The notes: generated from the sequence alone by a model not told the origin. A DNA stretch of 64,000 bases from Methanocorpusculaceae archaeon UBA425 (GCA_002506085.1 DAWV01000005.1:136885-200884); one strand, 5' to 3'. Positions 43,047 through 52,085 are shown, numbered from the stretch's first letter. Numbers and translations: made by a program.

Positions 43047-43357
43047 TACTATCATCTCAAACAGGAATTAAGCAAGAATAACTATAAAAAATTTCATCTC
43101 ATTTTTTATGAAAAGAAAGGGTATTTCTTTCTATCAGGAATTTTTTATCCGGGTGGTTACTGTAGGTACTTCTTCCAGGTTTTGGAATGGCGGATTCAAT
43201 CAGAAAAAAAATCGTTTTCATTTTGTCTTATATTTTTACGAGAGTATTAAGGGGAATCATATCCAAAAATAGAATCGGACCCGATTGGGGGATAAAGGCG
43301 CTTTACAAAGTAACTGATGAAATGTCACCCGCAGACATCTCTTACACGTATCCCCGC
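43047..43357. other. Intergenic region, no supported gene
   Basis: 311 bases between the M24 peptidase and the end of pelota. It is A/T-rich with T-runs, and small open frames of 50-60 codons exist, but none has a ribosome site or recognisable sequence. It probably holds convergent transcription ends. Confidence 0.45.
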
Positions 43358-44386
43358 TCATATCTTATATCGTAACAAAGCTGCGACCCCGCCAAGCCCG
43401 ACCAGCCTGTTCCCCGGCTCAAACTCCGTCGACAGAACAACGACCACCGCCCCGATCCGTTCCGCCGTCTCGATCATCCGGGAAATGCTGTCATTCCGCA
43501 CAAACGAATCCGCCACAAGCAAAGTATCCACTGCTCCGTAATCAACCGCCTGGCGGACCTCCGCCTTTCCGTAGGCAACCGCACCGTTCTGCCCGATACG
43601 GAGAAACACCTCCTCCATAAACGAGACCTCTTTTGCAAGCTGCAGATCCTCCGCAACCCGCGCAAGAACACCGTTCCCGATTGACTCCTGCACTGCCCCA
43701 TACCCGGTTCGCCTGGTATCCGCAAGAAGCATCTTACCTGCCAGATCAGGAGCCTTGTTCTTCGCGAACTGGAGAAAGTCCTCTTTAATAAAGCCGGGAC
43801 CTGCGACCACTATCGGTCCGGTAACCTTCTCCAAAAGAACCAGCAGCTCGGCATACAGCGCCTGCCGGGAATCAAGCTCAGCCGACTTCCCGCTGCCAAC
43901 CGTGAGATAGGTAATCCGCTCAGGTCCGTACTGCCGGACCCGGTACAATTCTGCCTCGCCGTCTTCGATTGCGACAATATGCACAACGCCGTGCACAGAG
44001 GAGGACACCGCACGTTCAAGCCTTGTCAGGTCCACTGACCTCCACTGCCGGACCACACTTATTTCATAGCCGGTTTCGATATTCAGCGTATGGTGCTGAC
44101 CCATGTCCGGACCGTAAGAGATGACACCAGACACCCGGAGGCGTGCTGAGTCCGGAACAAACTCAACTTTTTCGCATTTCACGCCGATCTTCACCGGACG
44201 CTTCTCAAGTTTCTCCGACCGGATTTTATCATTCGGACCCTCCACGGTCCGGAGCGTAACCGCGTAGACAGTGTTCCCGGGGCTAATCAAATGCGAGAGA
44301 TGCCAGAGATCGTCGATTGATTCGGGAAGAAGTTTGTACTCACCGAACCCGTCATATTTGAGCGGCTCTGAGGTCTCTGCCTTCAT
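43358..44386 (-). CDS. pelA: mRNA surveillance protein Pelota
   Basis: Ribosome rescue factor that enters the empty A site of stalled ribosomes with aEF1A and hands over to ABCE1 for splitting. 342 residues: an N-terminal Sm-like domain (about 1-125, 'NTVYAVTLRTVEGPNDK'), then two eRF1-like domains (middle about 130-255, C-terminal about 260-342). It lacks the GGQ motif of release factors, as expected. It overlaps rqcH upstream by 4 bases, so stall rescue and nascent-chain tagging are coupled. Confidence 0.95.
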   Translation of the reverse strand: MKAETSEPLKYDGFGEYKLLPESIDDLWHLSHLISPGNTVYAVTLRTVEGPNDKIRSEKLEKRPVKIGVKCEKVEFVPDSARLRVSGVISYGPDMGQHHTLNIETGYEISVVRQWRSVDLTRLERAVSSSVHGVVHIVAIEDGEAELYRVRQYGPERITYLTVGSGKSAELDSRQALYAELLVLLEKVTGPIVVAGPGFIKEDFLQFAKNKAPDLAGKMLLADTRRTGYGAVQESIGNGVLARVAEDLQLAKEVSFMEEVFLRIGQNGAVAYGKAEVRQAVDYGAVDTLLVADSFVRNDSISRMIETAERIGAVVVVLSTEFEPGNRLVGLGGVAALLRYKI

Positions 44387-46302
44387 ACTCCGCGTTCACC
44401 TGTCGTTTTCAGATCCGAACCGCCCGGCGGCACGAAAGCCGCGACAGACTCGGTGTTCAGAATCGATTTAAGCGCCTTCTGCTCGTTTTCCGGAATCTCC
44501 TCACGAAGTTTTCTGAGCACTTTCTTCGCCACATCATTCCCTTCGTATGTTCCCGGAACCAGACGAACCGATTTGGTTGTAATCGGCTCGACTGCGGACG
44601 GAGCCCCTCCGATTACAGCGAGAACCGGCTCTGTTCGGATGCCTATCGCTATTTCAAGCGGGACGTCTTTATAAATCGTCCGCTCGCCTCTGATGATGAA
44701 CGAACCGTGAGCCACGAACTCTCCGGACTCCGGCGTCTTGCTCACCTGGCTCGGGGATGCTGCGATAACATCAGCGGAAGCCCCGCCCCCTGCCCAGGAA
44801 CGCGAGTAGGACGCAGCGAACTGCACCGCTTCATCCATGTGTTCGGTCGTTCCTTTCACTAAAACGACCGAGGCCCCGAACACATCAGCATGGAGGAATA
44901 TGTCCCTTCCCTCCATGTACTTCTTCACGAGCTCCTCGTTCTGGTCGGCATTCCGTCCGCCGATAACGAGCACCCCGTCCGAGGTCTCCATCCACCGGAA
45001 CCGGTGATACCACTTCGCCTTCATCCTCCCGGGTCCCGATGCCTTCCTCTTTTCAGTGTGGACAACGCCTGCTTCCATTGCGCGAATTGCGCCGGCTTTC
45101 TTTGCGCGGAACTTCTTCACAACCGCAAAGTATCTTCCGACATTTGCCTCGAGACTCTCGTGGACGAAGATCGTAACCTTGTGTTTTTCCTGCAGATCAA
45201 TGACGACCGAAGCATCCTTCGGACTCACCGACACTATCCGTTTTGCGGCGGGCATGGGACTTCCTTTGATGACCTTCGCTATATCCTGCCATGACATCTT
45301 CTGACTTGCGGCAGAGAGAACGTCAATCGTTTCCTGAACCTCGCCGTAATGCGAGTAGATAATCTCGGAAATCTCCGTTGCCTCGGCTATTTTTTTATCG
45401 AAGGATACAAGCGCGGCTTCCTGCTGCTTTCTGATTCTCTGCTCTTTGGAGAGCTGAATTTTATGCTCAATGACCTTTTCGGAGACTGATTTTGGATAGA
45501 ACGCTTCGAGAGCCTTGGAGAATGTTTCATAATGCTCTTTGGGCTCCCTTGAGAGGGACGGGAACGGGAATGCACCTTTTGCATCAATTACCGGGTCCCG
45601 ACCACTGGTCAGACGTGAAAGCCAGGTTCGCATTGCCTCGTAGACCGGGCGGAGTTGGGCTTCCGTGGCGAATTTACAGGGCATCGACTTTGAAATGCCG
45701 GCCATCAGGCAGATATCTTCTGCCGCAATTCCACCAAGCTGGAACTTCGTTGCGAGAGCACGCACGATATCTGCCTCATCATCAGCGAACTTTTCGCTGA
45801 ACTGATCATAGGTCAGGTCCGAGGGGTCAATTGCGTCCATTGAATACAAAGCCCCGCCTACAATCGCACGGTCCTTGAACGTTCTCTGTGCGAGGGCATT
45901 GACGATTTTATAATTCTCATCCGTTAGAATGAGATTCCCCTCATCAAAGAGTTCGATGATGAGTTTATATTCTGAAGGTCCCTTCCCGATTGAGATTATA
46001 AGAACCCGCTCAAGTGCCTTCTGCTCGATTGCGAGAACTTTCCCGCCTTCAATGAATTTCCGGAGGTACATGGAATATCCCGACGGATTTTTCGGTGCCG
46101 GAGGGAGTTCGCTTACCAGGTGTGCACGGACGCCTTTGACAACATAGAGAAGGTGGCGTGCTTTCTCCTCACCGTTTAACCTGAATCCAAGTGTGGAATT
46201 ATCATACTGATATATTTTCCCAATCCAGAGAGGTAAAAGGGCGGCAAGCTCCGCTGTCATCGCTTTTACATCTGCCCCGCTCATCCCTTGTATCGTCGCC
46301 AT
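44383..46302 (-). CDS. rqcH: Ribosome-associated quality control factor RqcH (NEMF/Rqc2 homologue)
   Basis: Binds split large subunits with peptidyl-tRNA and, in bacteria, directs Ala tailing. 639 residues: NFACT-N at the start (D11 in SGADVKAMT, 'YLRKFIEGG'), a helical and coiled-coil middle (about 270-380), and NFACT-R near 450-565 with DIFLHADVFGASVVLVKG. The tailing-linked D-R pair of Rqc2/RqcH reads E98-R99 here. It is divergent from the Fe-S/membrane fusion and abce1 genes and overlaps pelota by 4 bases. Confidence 0.93.
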   Translation of the reverse strand: MATIQGMSGADVKAMTAELAALLPLWIGKIYQYDNSTLGFRLNGEEKARHLLYVVKGVRAHLVSELPPAPKNPSGYSMYLRKFIEGGKVLAIEQKALERVLIISIGKGPSEYKLIIELFDEGNLILTDENYKIVNALAQRTFKDRAIVGGALYSMDAIDPSDLTYDQFSEKFADDEADIVRALATKFQLGGIAAEDICLMAGISKSMPCKFATEAQLRPVYEAMRTWLSRLTSGRDPVIDAKGAFPFPSLSREPKEHYETFSKALEAFYPKSVSEKVIEHKIQLSKEQRIRKQQEAALVSFDKKIAEATEISEIIYSHYGEVQETIDVLSAASQKMSWQDIAKVIKGSPMPAAKRIVSVSPKDASVVIDLQEKHKVTIFVHESLEANVGRYFAVVKKFRAKKAGAIRAMEAGVVHTEKRKASGPGRMKAKWYHRFRWMETSDGVLVIGGRNADQNEELVKKYMEGRDIFLHADVFGASVVLVKGTTEHMDEAVQFAASYSRSWAGGGASADVIAASPSQVSKTPESGEFVAHGSFIIRGERTIYKDVPLEIAIGIRTEPVLAVIGGAPSAVEPITTKSVRLVPGTYEGNDVAKKVLRKLREEIPENEQKALKSILNTESVAAFVPPGGSDLKTTGERGV

Positions 46303-46529
46303 ATTATGCTAGATAGATACGACCTGCAGAACTATAAATCGATTTAAGAGGACTCCTCTGCCCGGTCAGTTTTTCAGGGAAATGACAGGAGGTCTCCGGC
46401 TTCGCGCCGCGGACTGTCCGGATAGAGTCATACCATACTGAACTGCACAAACCAGGCTGAAGGCTCTGGTAAGGTAGATAAGACGTGAATACCAATATTA
46501 GTAAACATAAAATCGCGGAGATATATAAT
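46303..46529. other. Divergent spacer with GC-rich hairpin-forming core
   Basis: 227 bases between rqcH and the Fe-S/membrane fusion gene. The outer parts are AT-rich promoters: an ATCGATTTATAGTT-type element for rqcH and CCAATATTAGTAAAC for the other side. The middle (46347-46470) is GC-rich with short inverted repeats: AGAGGA/TCCTCT at 46347-46359, GGAG/CTCC at 46388-46397 and ACCAG/CTGGT at 46451-46470. Confidence 0.4.
46517..46520 (+). promoter_or_regulatory. Ribosome site that sets the Fe-S/membrane gene start
   Basis: GGAG lies 9 bases before ATG 46530. An earlier in-frame ATG at 46485 has no such element. Starting at 46530 also makes the protein align with ABCE1 from its first residue. 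Confidence 0.7.
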
Positions 46530-47195
46530 ATGCAGGTAGCCCATATCAGAAAAGAACTATGTAATACGGCAATGTGTAACCGATGTGTGAAGTTCTGCCC
46601 GGCGTCACGCAAAAACCAGCCGGTTATTTTCATCGGACGAAATAAAAAAGCAACTGTTGTCGAAGAATTATGTAACGGTTGTGGTAAGTGCGTCAAGATC
46701 TGCCCCGAGAAGGCTATCGAGATGATAACCATACCCGATAAAACCCCTGACACGGAAATCGACACAAAAATCGAGGATATCGAGCAGGAAAAAGAAGAGG
46801 CTCCAAAACAGACAGCCCCGCCAAAGAAAAAGTTAACACCCGAAGAGAAGATTGCTGAGAAAAAATCCCGGCATGTCGAGCGGATTCTCCGCACGGGAAT
46901 TGCCTGCGGGCTCGGTATGATTGCCGGTCTCGTCTCCTTCTACATGGCGGGGACGCCAAACCCGATTACTGCCGAAATGATTGACGCAGGACTCGCCGGT
47001 GTTCAGGCGACGCCGATTGTCGGTATCCTGATTTTACTGGTTGCAATTGTGATTCAGAAATCTCTCTTCATGGTCCTGAAAATCGATGTATCCAAACTCG
47101 GTAAAAAGGACTGGTTCTATCAGGGATTCATAACCTTCGCAACCTGGTATCTCTCCTGGACGTTCATGCTGTCAACCTCTCTCCTCTCCGCATAA
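46530..47195 (+). CDS. ABCE1-like Fe-S domain fused to a three-helix membrane domain (EMC6-like?)
   Basis: 221 residues. Residues 1-70 copy the ABCE1 Fe-S domain: it opens MQVAHIRKELC where the neighbour opens MRLAIVHKERC, and its cysteines 11, 16, 19, 23, 48, 51, 54, 58 match 11, 16, 20, 24, 49, 52, 55, 59 of ABCE1, including EELCxGCGxCVKxCP. A charged Lys/Glu/Pro linker (about 71-118) follows, then three membrane helices (about 121-141, 161-184, 197-219). The membrane part recalls the archaeal EMC6-like family, an unchecked impression. There is no ATPase domain. It ends 3 bases before abce1. Function is unknown; a membrane tether for ribosome recycling is my inference. Confidence 0.8.
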   Translation: MQVAHIRKELCNTAMCNRCVKFCPASRKNQPVIFIGRNKKATVVEELCNGCGKCVKICPEKAIEMITIPDKTPDTEIDTKIEDIEQEKEEAPKQTAPPKKKLTPEEKIAEKKSRHVERILRTGIACGLGMIAGLVSFYMAGTPNPITAEMIDAGLAGVQATPIVGILILLVAIVIQKSLFMVLKIDVSKLGKKDWFYQGFITFATWYLSWTFMLSTSLLSA

Positions 47196-47198
47196 AAA

Positions 47199-49010
47199 AT
47201 GAGACTCGCTATTGTTCATAAAGAGCGGTGCCACTCCAAAAAATGCGGACAGGAATGTATCGCCTATTGTCCCCGTGTCCGCACAGGTGATGAAACCGTA
47301 AAAATCGGGGATGACGGCCGTGCAGAAATCTCTGAAGAATTATGCGTAGGCTGTGGTATTTGTGTCAAGAAATGTCCGTTTGATGCGCTGGATATTATTC
47401 AACTCCCGGAAGAACTGGAAACGCCGATTACCCGGTATGGACCGAATGCCTTTGTCCTGTACGGACTTCCGCAGCCGGTCGCAGGAAAAGTCACCGGTAT
47501 TCTTGGTCCGAACGGTATTGGAAAATCCACCGCAATCAAAATTCTCTCAGGTCAGATGAAACCAAATCTCGGTATCTTCGACCATGAGGTCGATTGGGCA
47601 GAGATTCTCAAATATTATGCAGGAACCGAACTCCTTGACTACCTCAAGCAGGTTGCTGCCAAAACCATCAAAGTATCCATCAAGCCGCAGTACATCGACT
47701 TTATTCCAAAGGCGTTCAAGGGAACTGTCAGGACTCTCCTGAAACAGAATGACGAGCGGAATAAGTTGGATTACTATACGAAGGAGCTCGGCCTAGATAC
47801 TATCCTTGATAAAGATCTCTCCGTTCTCTCCGGCGGAGAACTTCAGCGGGTCGCTCTGACAGTCGCCCTTTCAAAGGATGCAAACTTCTACTTCTTCGAT
47901 GAAGTAACGCCGTTCCTTGATATTTATCAGAGAATGATTGCGGCACGCCTCATCAGGGAGCTCGCAGCCGAGCACCCGGTCGTTCTGGTTGAGCATGATA
48001 TCGCCATTCTCGATATGGTTGCCGAGACGATTCATATCGCCTACGGAAAACCTGCCGCATTTGGTATTATCACCCGGCCAAAAGGGGTTCGCGTCGGTGT
48101 GAACCAGTATCTTGAAGGCTTTGTCGCGGAGGAGAACGTCCGTATCCGTGATTATCCGGTTCTTTTCGAGACCCGCAGTCACGAAAGCGATGTGGACCGC
48201 GAGATTCTGATGAGGATTCCGAAGATGAAGAAGTCGTTCCCGGGATTCACGTTGAATGTCGAGGGCGGCGAGGTTCGTCGCGGCGAGGTTCTTGGTATTG
48301 TCGGAGCGAATGGTATAGGAAAGTCAACGTTTGCCAAACTCCTTGCAGGTGTGGAAATTCCGGATGATGGAAATAAGTTTGAGACGGTCCGGGTCTCATA
48401 CAAGCCGCAGTATGTGACGGCTGATTCCTCCGACTCCGTGGAGTTTACGCTCCGCTCGGCAACGAGAAAGTATGATACATCTTATTACCAGCACGAGATT
48501 CTGGAGCCTCTCAGGCTTATGCAGATTCTGCAGTCCGAGCTCCGGAACCTTTCGGGAGGAGAACTGCAGCGTGTGGCGATAGCCCTGTGTCTTTCAAGGG
48601 ATGCCGATTTGTATATCCTCGATGAGCCGTCAGCTCATCTCGATGTCGAGCAGAGGCTTGTTACGACGAAAGTGATTAAGCGTGCGGCGGAGGATAAGGG
48701 AGCCGGGATTATGGTGATTGACCATGATATGTACACGATCGATATGATTAGTGAACGGCTCCTGGTCTTTGATGGCGTGCCGGGGACGGAGGGTATTGCT
48801 CACGGTCCGTTCGAGATGAAGGAGGGTATGAATATGTTCCTCTCGAATCTCGGGATTACGTTCCGCCGGGATAAGACCGGACGTCCGCGGATTAATAATC
48901 CGGGTTCATATCTTGACCGTGAGCAGAAGGCTGCGGGCGAGTATTATTATTACCGCGCAGAGGATGTCGCGATACGTGATTTTGAAGACGACCTGAAAAA
49001 CCAGCCGTGA
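47199..49010 (+). CDS. abce1: Ribosome recycling ATPase ABCE1 (Rli1)
   Basis: Splits ribosomes after termination or Pelota rescue. 603 residues: Fe-S domain 1-70 with eight Cys (11, 16, 20, 24, 49, 52, 55, 59), first ABC domain with Walker A GPNGIGKST at 103-111 and signature LSGGELQRV, then the second with GANGIGKST at 369-377 and again LSGGELQRV. Both Walker B acids are present (FFDEVTPFLD, ILDEPSAHLD). It follows the Fe-S/membrane fusion gene by 3 bases, so the two are almost surely one transcript. Confidence 0.97.
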   Translation: MRLAIVHKERCHSKKCGQECIAYCPRVRTGDETVKIGDDGRAEISEELCVGCGICVKKCPFDALDIIQLPEELETPITRYGPNAFVLYGLPQPVAGKVTGILGPNGIGKSTAIKILSGQMKPNLGIFDHEVDWAEILKYYAGTELLDYLKQVAAKTIKVSIKPQYIDFIPKAFKGTVRTLLKQNDERNKLDYYTKELGLDTILDKDLSVLSGGELQRVALTVALSKDANFYFFDEVTPFLDIYQRMIAARLIRELAAEHPVVLVEHDIAILDMVAETIHIAYGKPAAFGIITRPKGVRVGVNQYLEGFVAEENVRIRDYPVLFETRSHESDVDREILMRIPKMKKSFPGFTLNVEGGEVRRGEVLGIVGANGIGKSTFAKLLAGVEIPDDGNKFETVRVSYKPQYVTADSSDSVEFTLRSATRKYDTSYYQHEILEPLRLMQILQSELRNLSGGELQRVAIALCLSRDADLYILDEPSAHLDVEQRLVTTKVIKRAAEDKGAGIMVIDHDMYTIDMISERLLVFDGVPGTEGIAHGPFEMKEGMNMFLSNLGITFRRDKTGRPRINNPGSYLDREQKAAGEYYYYRAEDVAIRDFEDDLKNQP

Positions 49011-49075
49011 GATTGGCTGACGTTTCAGGACACTAAGTCCCAACCTATTTTTACGTATCCGTCTAATAATACTTC

Positions 49076-49639
49076 ATGATTCTGGTAGACTGGGAAATTG
49101 CAGACCATATCAAACGCGGGTATCTAAAGATTGACCCGTTTGACCCGGCACTTATTCAGCCGAACTCCCTTGACATTCGTCTTGGCAACCATTTTGTCTG
49201 GTATGATCCCTGTGATGATGTGATTGATCCCTTCAATAAAGAGACGATTCACACGCATACGCAGGAGAGGAAGAGCACGTATTTTGATATCCAGCCCGGA
49301 CAGTTCGTTCTTGCGGAGACGAAGGAGACGGTGACATTGCCGGATAATATTGTATCCTCGATTGAGGGAAAGAGCAGTGTTGCCCGCCTGGGTATTCAGC
49401 TTCACCAGACAGGGGGGTGGATTGATGCAGGATTTTCCGGTACAATTACGCTTGAGATGTATAACTCGAACTGCCGGCCGGTCCGGGTGTATGCGGATAT
49501 GCCAATCGGTCAGCTGGTGTTTTACGTGACGAAACGCTGTGAGTGTCCATATGATAAAAAACCGGATGCAAAATACCAGAACCAGAGGAATGCGACCCTT
49601 TCCCGATATGATAAGAATACGCAGAAGAATGTAGAGTGA
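49076..49639 (+). CDS. dcd: dCTP deaminase (possibly bifunctional with dUTPase)
   Basis: Makes dUTP, or dUMP if bifunctional, for thymidylate synthesis. The trimeric dUTPase-like fold has the active-site stretch GKSSVARLG followed by HQTGGWIDAGFSGTITLE, with S100/S101, R104 and the catalytic-type E127. The sequence 'QPNSLDIRLG' near the start is also typical. 187 residues. It follows abce1 by 65 bases and probably has its own promoter. Confidence 0.9.
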   Translation: MILVDWEIADHIKRGYLKIDPFDPALIQPNSLDIRLGNHFVWYDPCDDVIDPFNKETIHTHTQERKSTYFDIQPGQFVLAETKETVTLPDNIVSSIEGKSSVARLGIQLHQTGGWIDAGFSGTITLEMYNSNCRPVRVYADMPIGQLVFYVTKRCECPYDKKPDAKYQNQRNATLSRYDKNTQKNVE

Positions 49640-49776
49640 ACCGAAAGGGTGCGGGAATCCCCGGATAATTTTTTTATGGGCTGCGGGTAACCAATGTCTT
49701 AGGGTCTACATGGAAAACATAAGCCGCCCTTTCTCATTCATTCTTTGAAAAACAGGTAATTAGGATAATATTACGG

Positions 49777-51210
49777 TCAGAAGAAATCCAGCGTTGCCTG
49801 TTTCGGCGCCATCTTCTTTTCTTCGATTGGGTCTTCCTCCACGACCATAACGACCGGCTCGGGAGGGGACTCAACTTTAACTTCAGCACGGGCTGCTTCC
49901 ACTTCATCAGCCAGTTTGCGGAGCTCGACCTTCTTCGCCGCCGTCAACTTCTTCACCTTCATCTCCCGCTCCTTTGCGATGCGCTGAACCTCCTTGACCG
50001 CCGCCAGTGCCGCCGCCTTATCATGCAGAACAATTATCATCTGATCGGCATCGAGATTATGACGTTCGCAAAATGCCACTGGATCCGACGCGGCGAAACG
50101 GGCAAGCAAATCCATATACTCGCTTCTGACCTGATTCTCGGGAATATGATAATTCTCTGAAAGTGAGGCGGCGAGCGTTCTTCTGACCGCTTTCTGCTTC
50201 TTTGCCGTGCTCATCCGTCTCCAGCGCGAAGGCGGCATAATACGCGGTCTGAATCCGGCACCTGCATTTTCGGACGCCACCCCCATCGTCATCAGGGACG
50301 TGGCATACCTCCACATAGTATAATACTGACGTCTCATCGTCCGTCCGAGATATACATCCGCCCGGGAAATTCGTCTGTATGCCCGGATACGCCGATCCGT
50401 ATTACTCATCAGCGGGATAGACTCCTCAATCCACTGCATAACCGCATCCGGCTTTTCATCGCACTCGAACGAAAGCTTCTGCAGCACCTTATCCGGGGCG
50501 CCCGAATAGACTGCGGCGACCAGGTCAAAAATCGTCGAACGTTCATCCTTCTGGGCGGTATTGATATCATCCGCAGAGATACTGGTTTTGCCGGTGGACG
50601 AGCCGAACAGCATATTCACGGCAGAACGCAGATCGCCTGCCGAGCTATCGGCAATAGCGGAAATCGCATCCTCACCGCAGGAAATATGTTCAATGGAACA
50701 TATCTCCCTCATTCTCTTCAAGAGCGTTGGTGTTGTTATGGCACGGAACGGAACCGGATCGCAAAGTTTCCGAATCGATTCGGAAACTCCGTATGCATCA
50801 TTTGCAATGAGAATAATCGGCTGCTGGGCCTCCTTTAAAATATCTGCAATTGCCCGGGCTCCGCCGCGATCCGCATTCCCTTCTAGATTATCCACCTCAT
50901 CAATAATAATGAGTTTCCGGCCCGAACCAAAAAGACTCATTGTTGTCGATGAATTCCCGGCAACATGCTCGATTATCGCCTTTGTGCGGGCGTCCGAAGC
51001 GTTCAGCTCCATTACTTCCCAGTCCATGTCGCGGGCGAGGGCCAGAGCTGCTGAGGTCTTCCCTATACCGGGTTTCCCTGTAAGGAGAAGGGGGCGTGAA
51101 TCCGGAGTCCAGGAGTTCGCCCAGTCAAGTATCTGTCTGACCGCAGATCCATTGCCTAAAATATCGGCTAAATGCATCGGACGGTACTTCTCGGCCCAGT
51201 CCATGTTCAT
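49777..51210 (-). CDS. rfcL: Replication factor C large subunit
   Basis: Part of the clamp loader that places PCNA on DNA. 477 residues: AAA+ domain with Walker A GKPGIGKT at 45-52, Walker B IIIDEVDNLEG and sensor 1 'LIANDAYG'; then the helical lid and collar; then a Lys/Glu-rich tail ending in the PIP box QATLDFF (471-477), which binds PCNA. The small subunit is not in this window. The opening MDWAEKYRP is conserved. Confidence 0.95.
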   Translation of the reverse strand: MNMDWAEKYRPMHLADILGNGSAVRQILDWANSWTPDSRPLLLTGKPGIGKTSAALALARDMDWEVMELNASDARTKAIIEHVAGNSSTTMSLFGSGRKLIIIDEVDNLEGNADRGGARAIADILKEAQQPIILIANDAYGVSESIRKLCDPVPFRAITTPTLLKRMREICSIEHISCGEDAISAIADSSAGDLRSAVNMLFGSSTGKTSISADDINTAQKDERSTIFDLVAAVYSGAPDKVLQKLSFECDEKPDAVMQWIEESIPLMSNTDRRIRAYRRISRADVYLGRTMRRQYYTMWRYATSLMTMGVASENAGAGFRPRIMPPSRWRRMSTAKKQKAVRRTLAASLSENYHIPENQVRSEYMDLLARFAASDPVAFCERHNLDADQMIIVLHDKAAALAAVKEVQRIAKEREMKVKKLTAAKKVELRKLADEVEAARAEVKVESPPEPVVMVVEEDPIEEKKMAPKQATLDFF

Positions 51211-51278
51211 TACTGTAGTATGGTCTCCGGAAGATTATAACAATTGGGAAAAGAGGGGAGAGTCACAAGTGCGTGACT

Positions 51279-51830
51279 CTAGGCGGTCTGTTTTATCAGA
51301 TTCCTGAGCACAATTCTGGAGATAAACTCGCCATAGATGTTGTTTGCGGTAAACACCGCCTCCTTCCTGCCACCCGTTTCAAAGACCGTTAGTGCCTCTT
51401 TTCTGTCTGCATAGAAAATCATCTTCGTTTGCCGGGCATATTTCTTAGCAATCGACGGGTGAATCAGAAACTCCTTCATATCCCGATTAGCCTGATATCA
51501 TTCAGCCGGAATTCTCTTCGCGATTTTTTTTATCGCTGATGATGACATATACTTTGACGCGTTTTGCGAGCCGCGAAATATCGCCGGGATATTTTTCATA
51601 GATAAGCGGGTCCTCGCAGAAGATGAGGACATCGAATTTTGCCCTCTACATAATCACGTGGATATGAGTCTCGATACCCCACGCGGTCTGAATCGTAAAT
51701 GTCCGTGAAAGCATGTCTGAAGCAGTTGTCTGCGCAAAGTTATCGAGAGCCGTTCCCAGACAATTATACATCACAACTGATTCTTGTTTCAGCCGCTCGA
51801 TATAATTGCAATATATAATAGTTTCATTTC
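51279..51830 (-). pseudogene. Decayed regulator gene with TrmB-like effector domain
   Basis: On the minus strand a readable but broken protein runs from about 51830 to 51279. The part up to about 51660 reads '...ALDNFAQTTASDMLSRTF', then an in-frame TAG, then 'RAKFDVLIFCEDPLIYEKY' and 'DISRLAKRVKVYVIISD', a TGA and a frame change. The last intact piece is 66 codons (51279-51479): MKEFLIHPSIAKK and 'KMIFYADRKEALTVF'. This order resembles the C-terminal domain of TrmB-family regulators. The N-terminal DNA-binding domain is missing. The assignment is by pattern only. Confidence 0.5.
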
Positions 51831-52085
51831 ACATATTTTCGGATTCTTTGTTAGACAATGGGCAGTCGAGGATAGAGCACCAGGAAAATAGTTAGGGTGT
51901 GCGCTTTCAATCTGCACGGATTTTTTCAAGGGAGCAACGGAAATTTCCTACCTTGCGGGCACTCGAATGTCCACCCCAACCAAAACATAGATATTATCAT
52001 TAAAGAAGAGGAATAGAATAAGCAACACAAATATGTGAGGGATAGTCAAATTAATCCCTTTACTCCTAACCAGTGTTCTAAAATC
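51831..52085. other. Intergenic stretch upstream of mmp2
   Basis: About 255 bases between the decayed gene and mmp2. No recognisable gene or RNA structure. It has AT-rich parts suited to a promoter but no single convincing TATA box. The mmp2 frame is open back to 52035, without a good start. Confidence 0.4.

Noticed and set aside
43187..43375. Open frame of 62 codons overlapping the end of pelota
   Set aside because: No Shine-Dalgarno or family resemblance; it runs into the pelota coding region and looks like chance.
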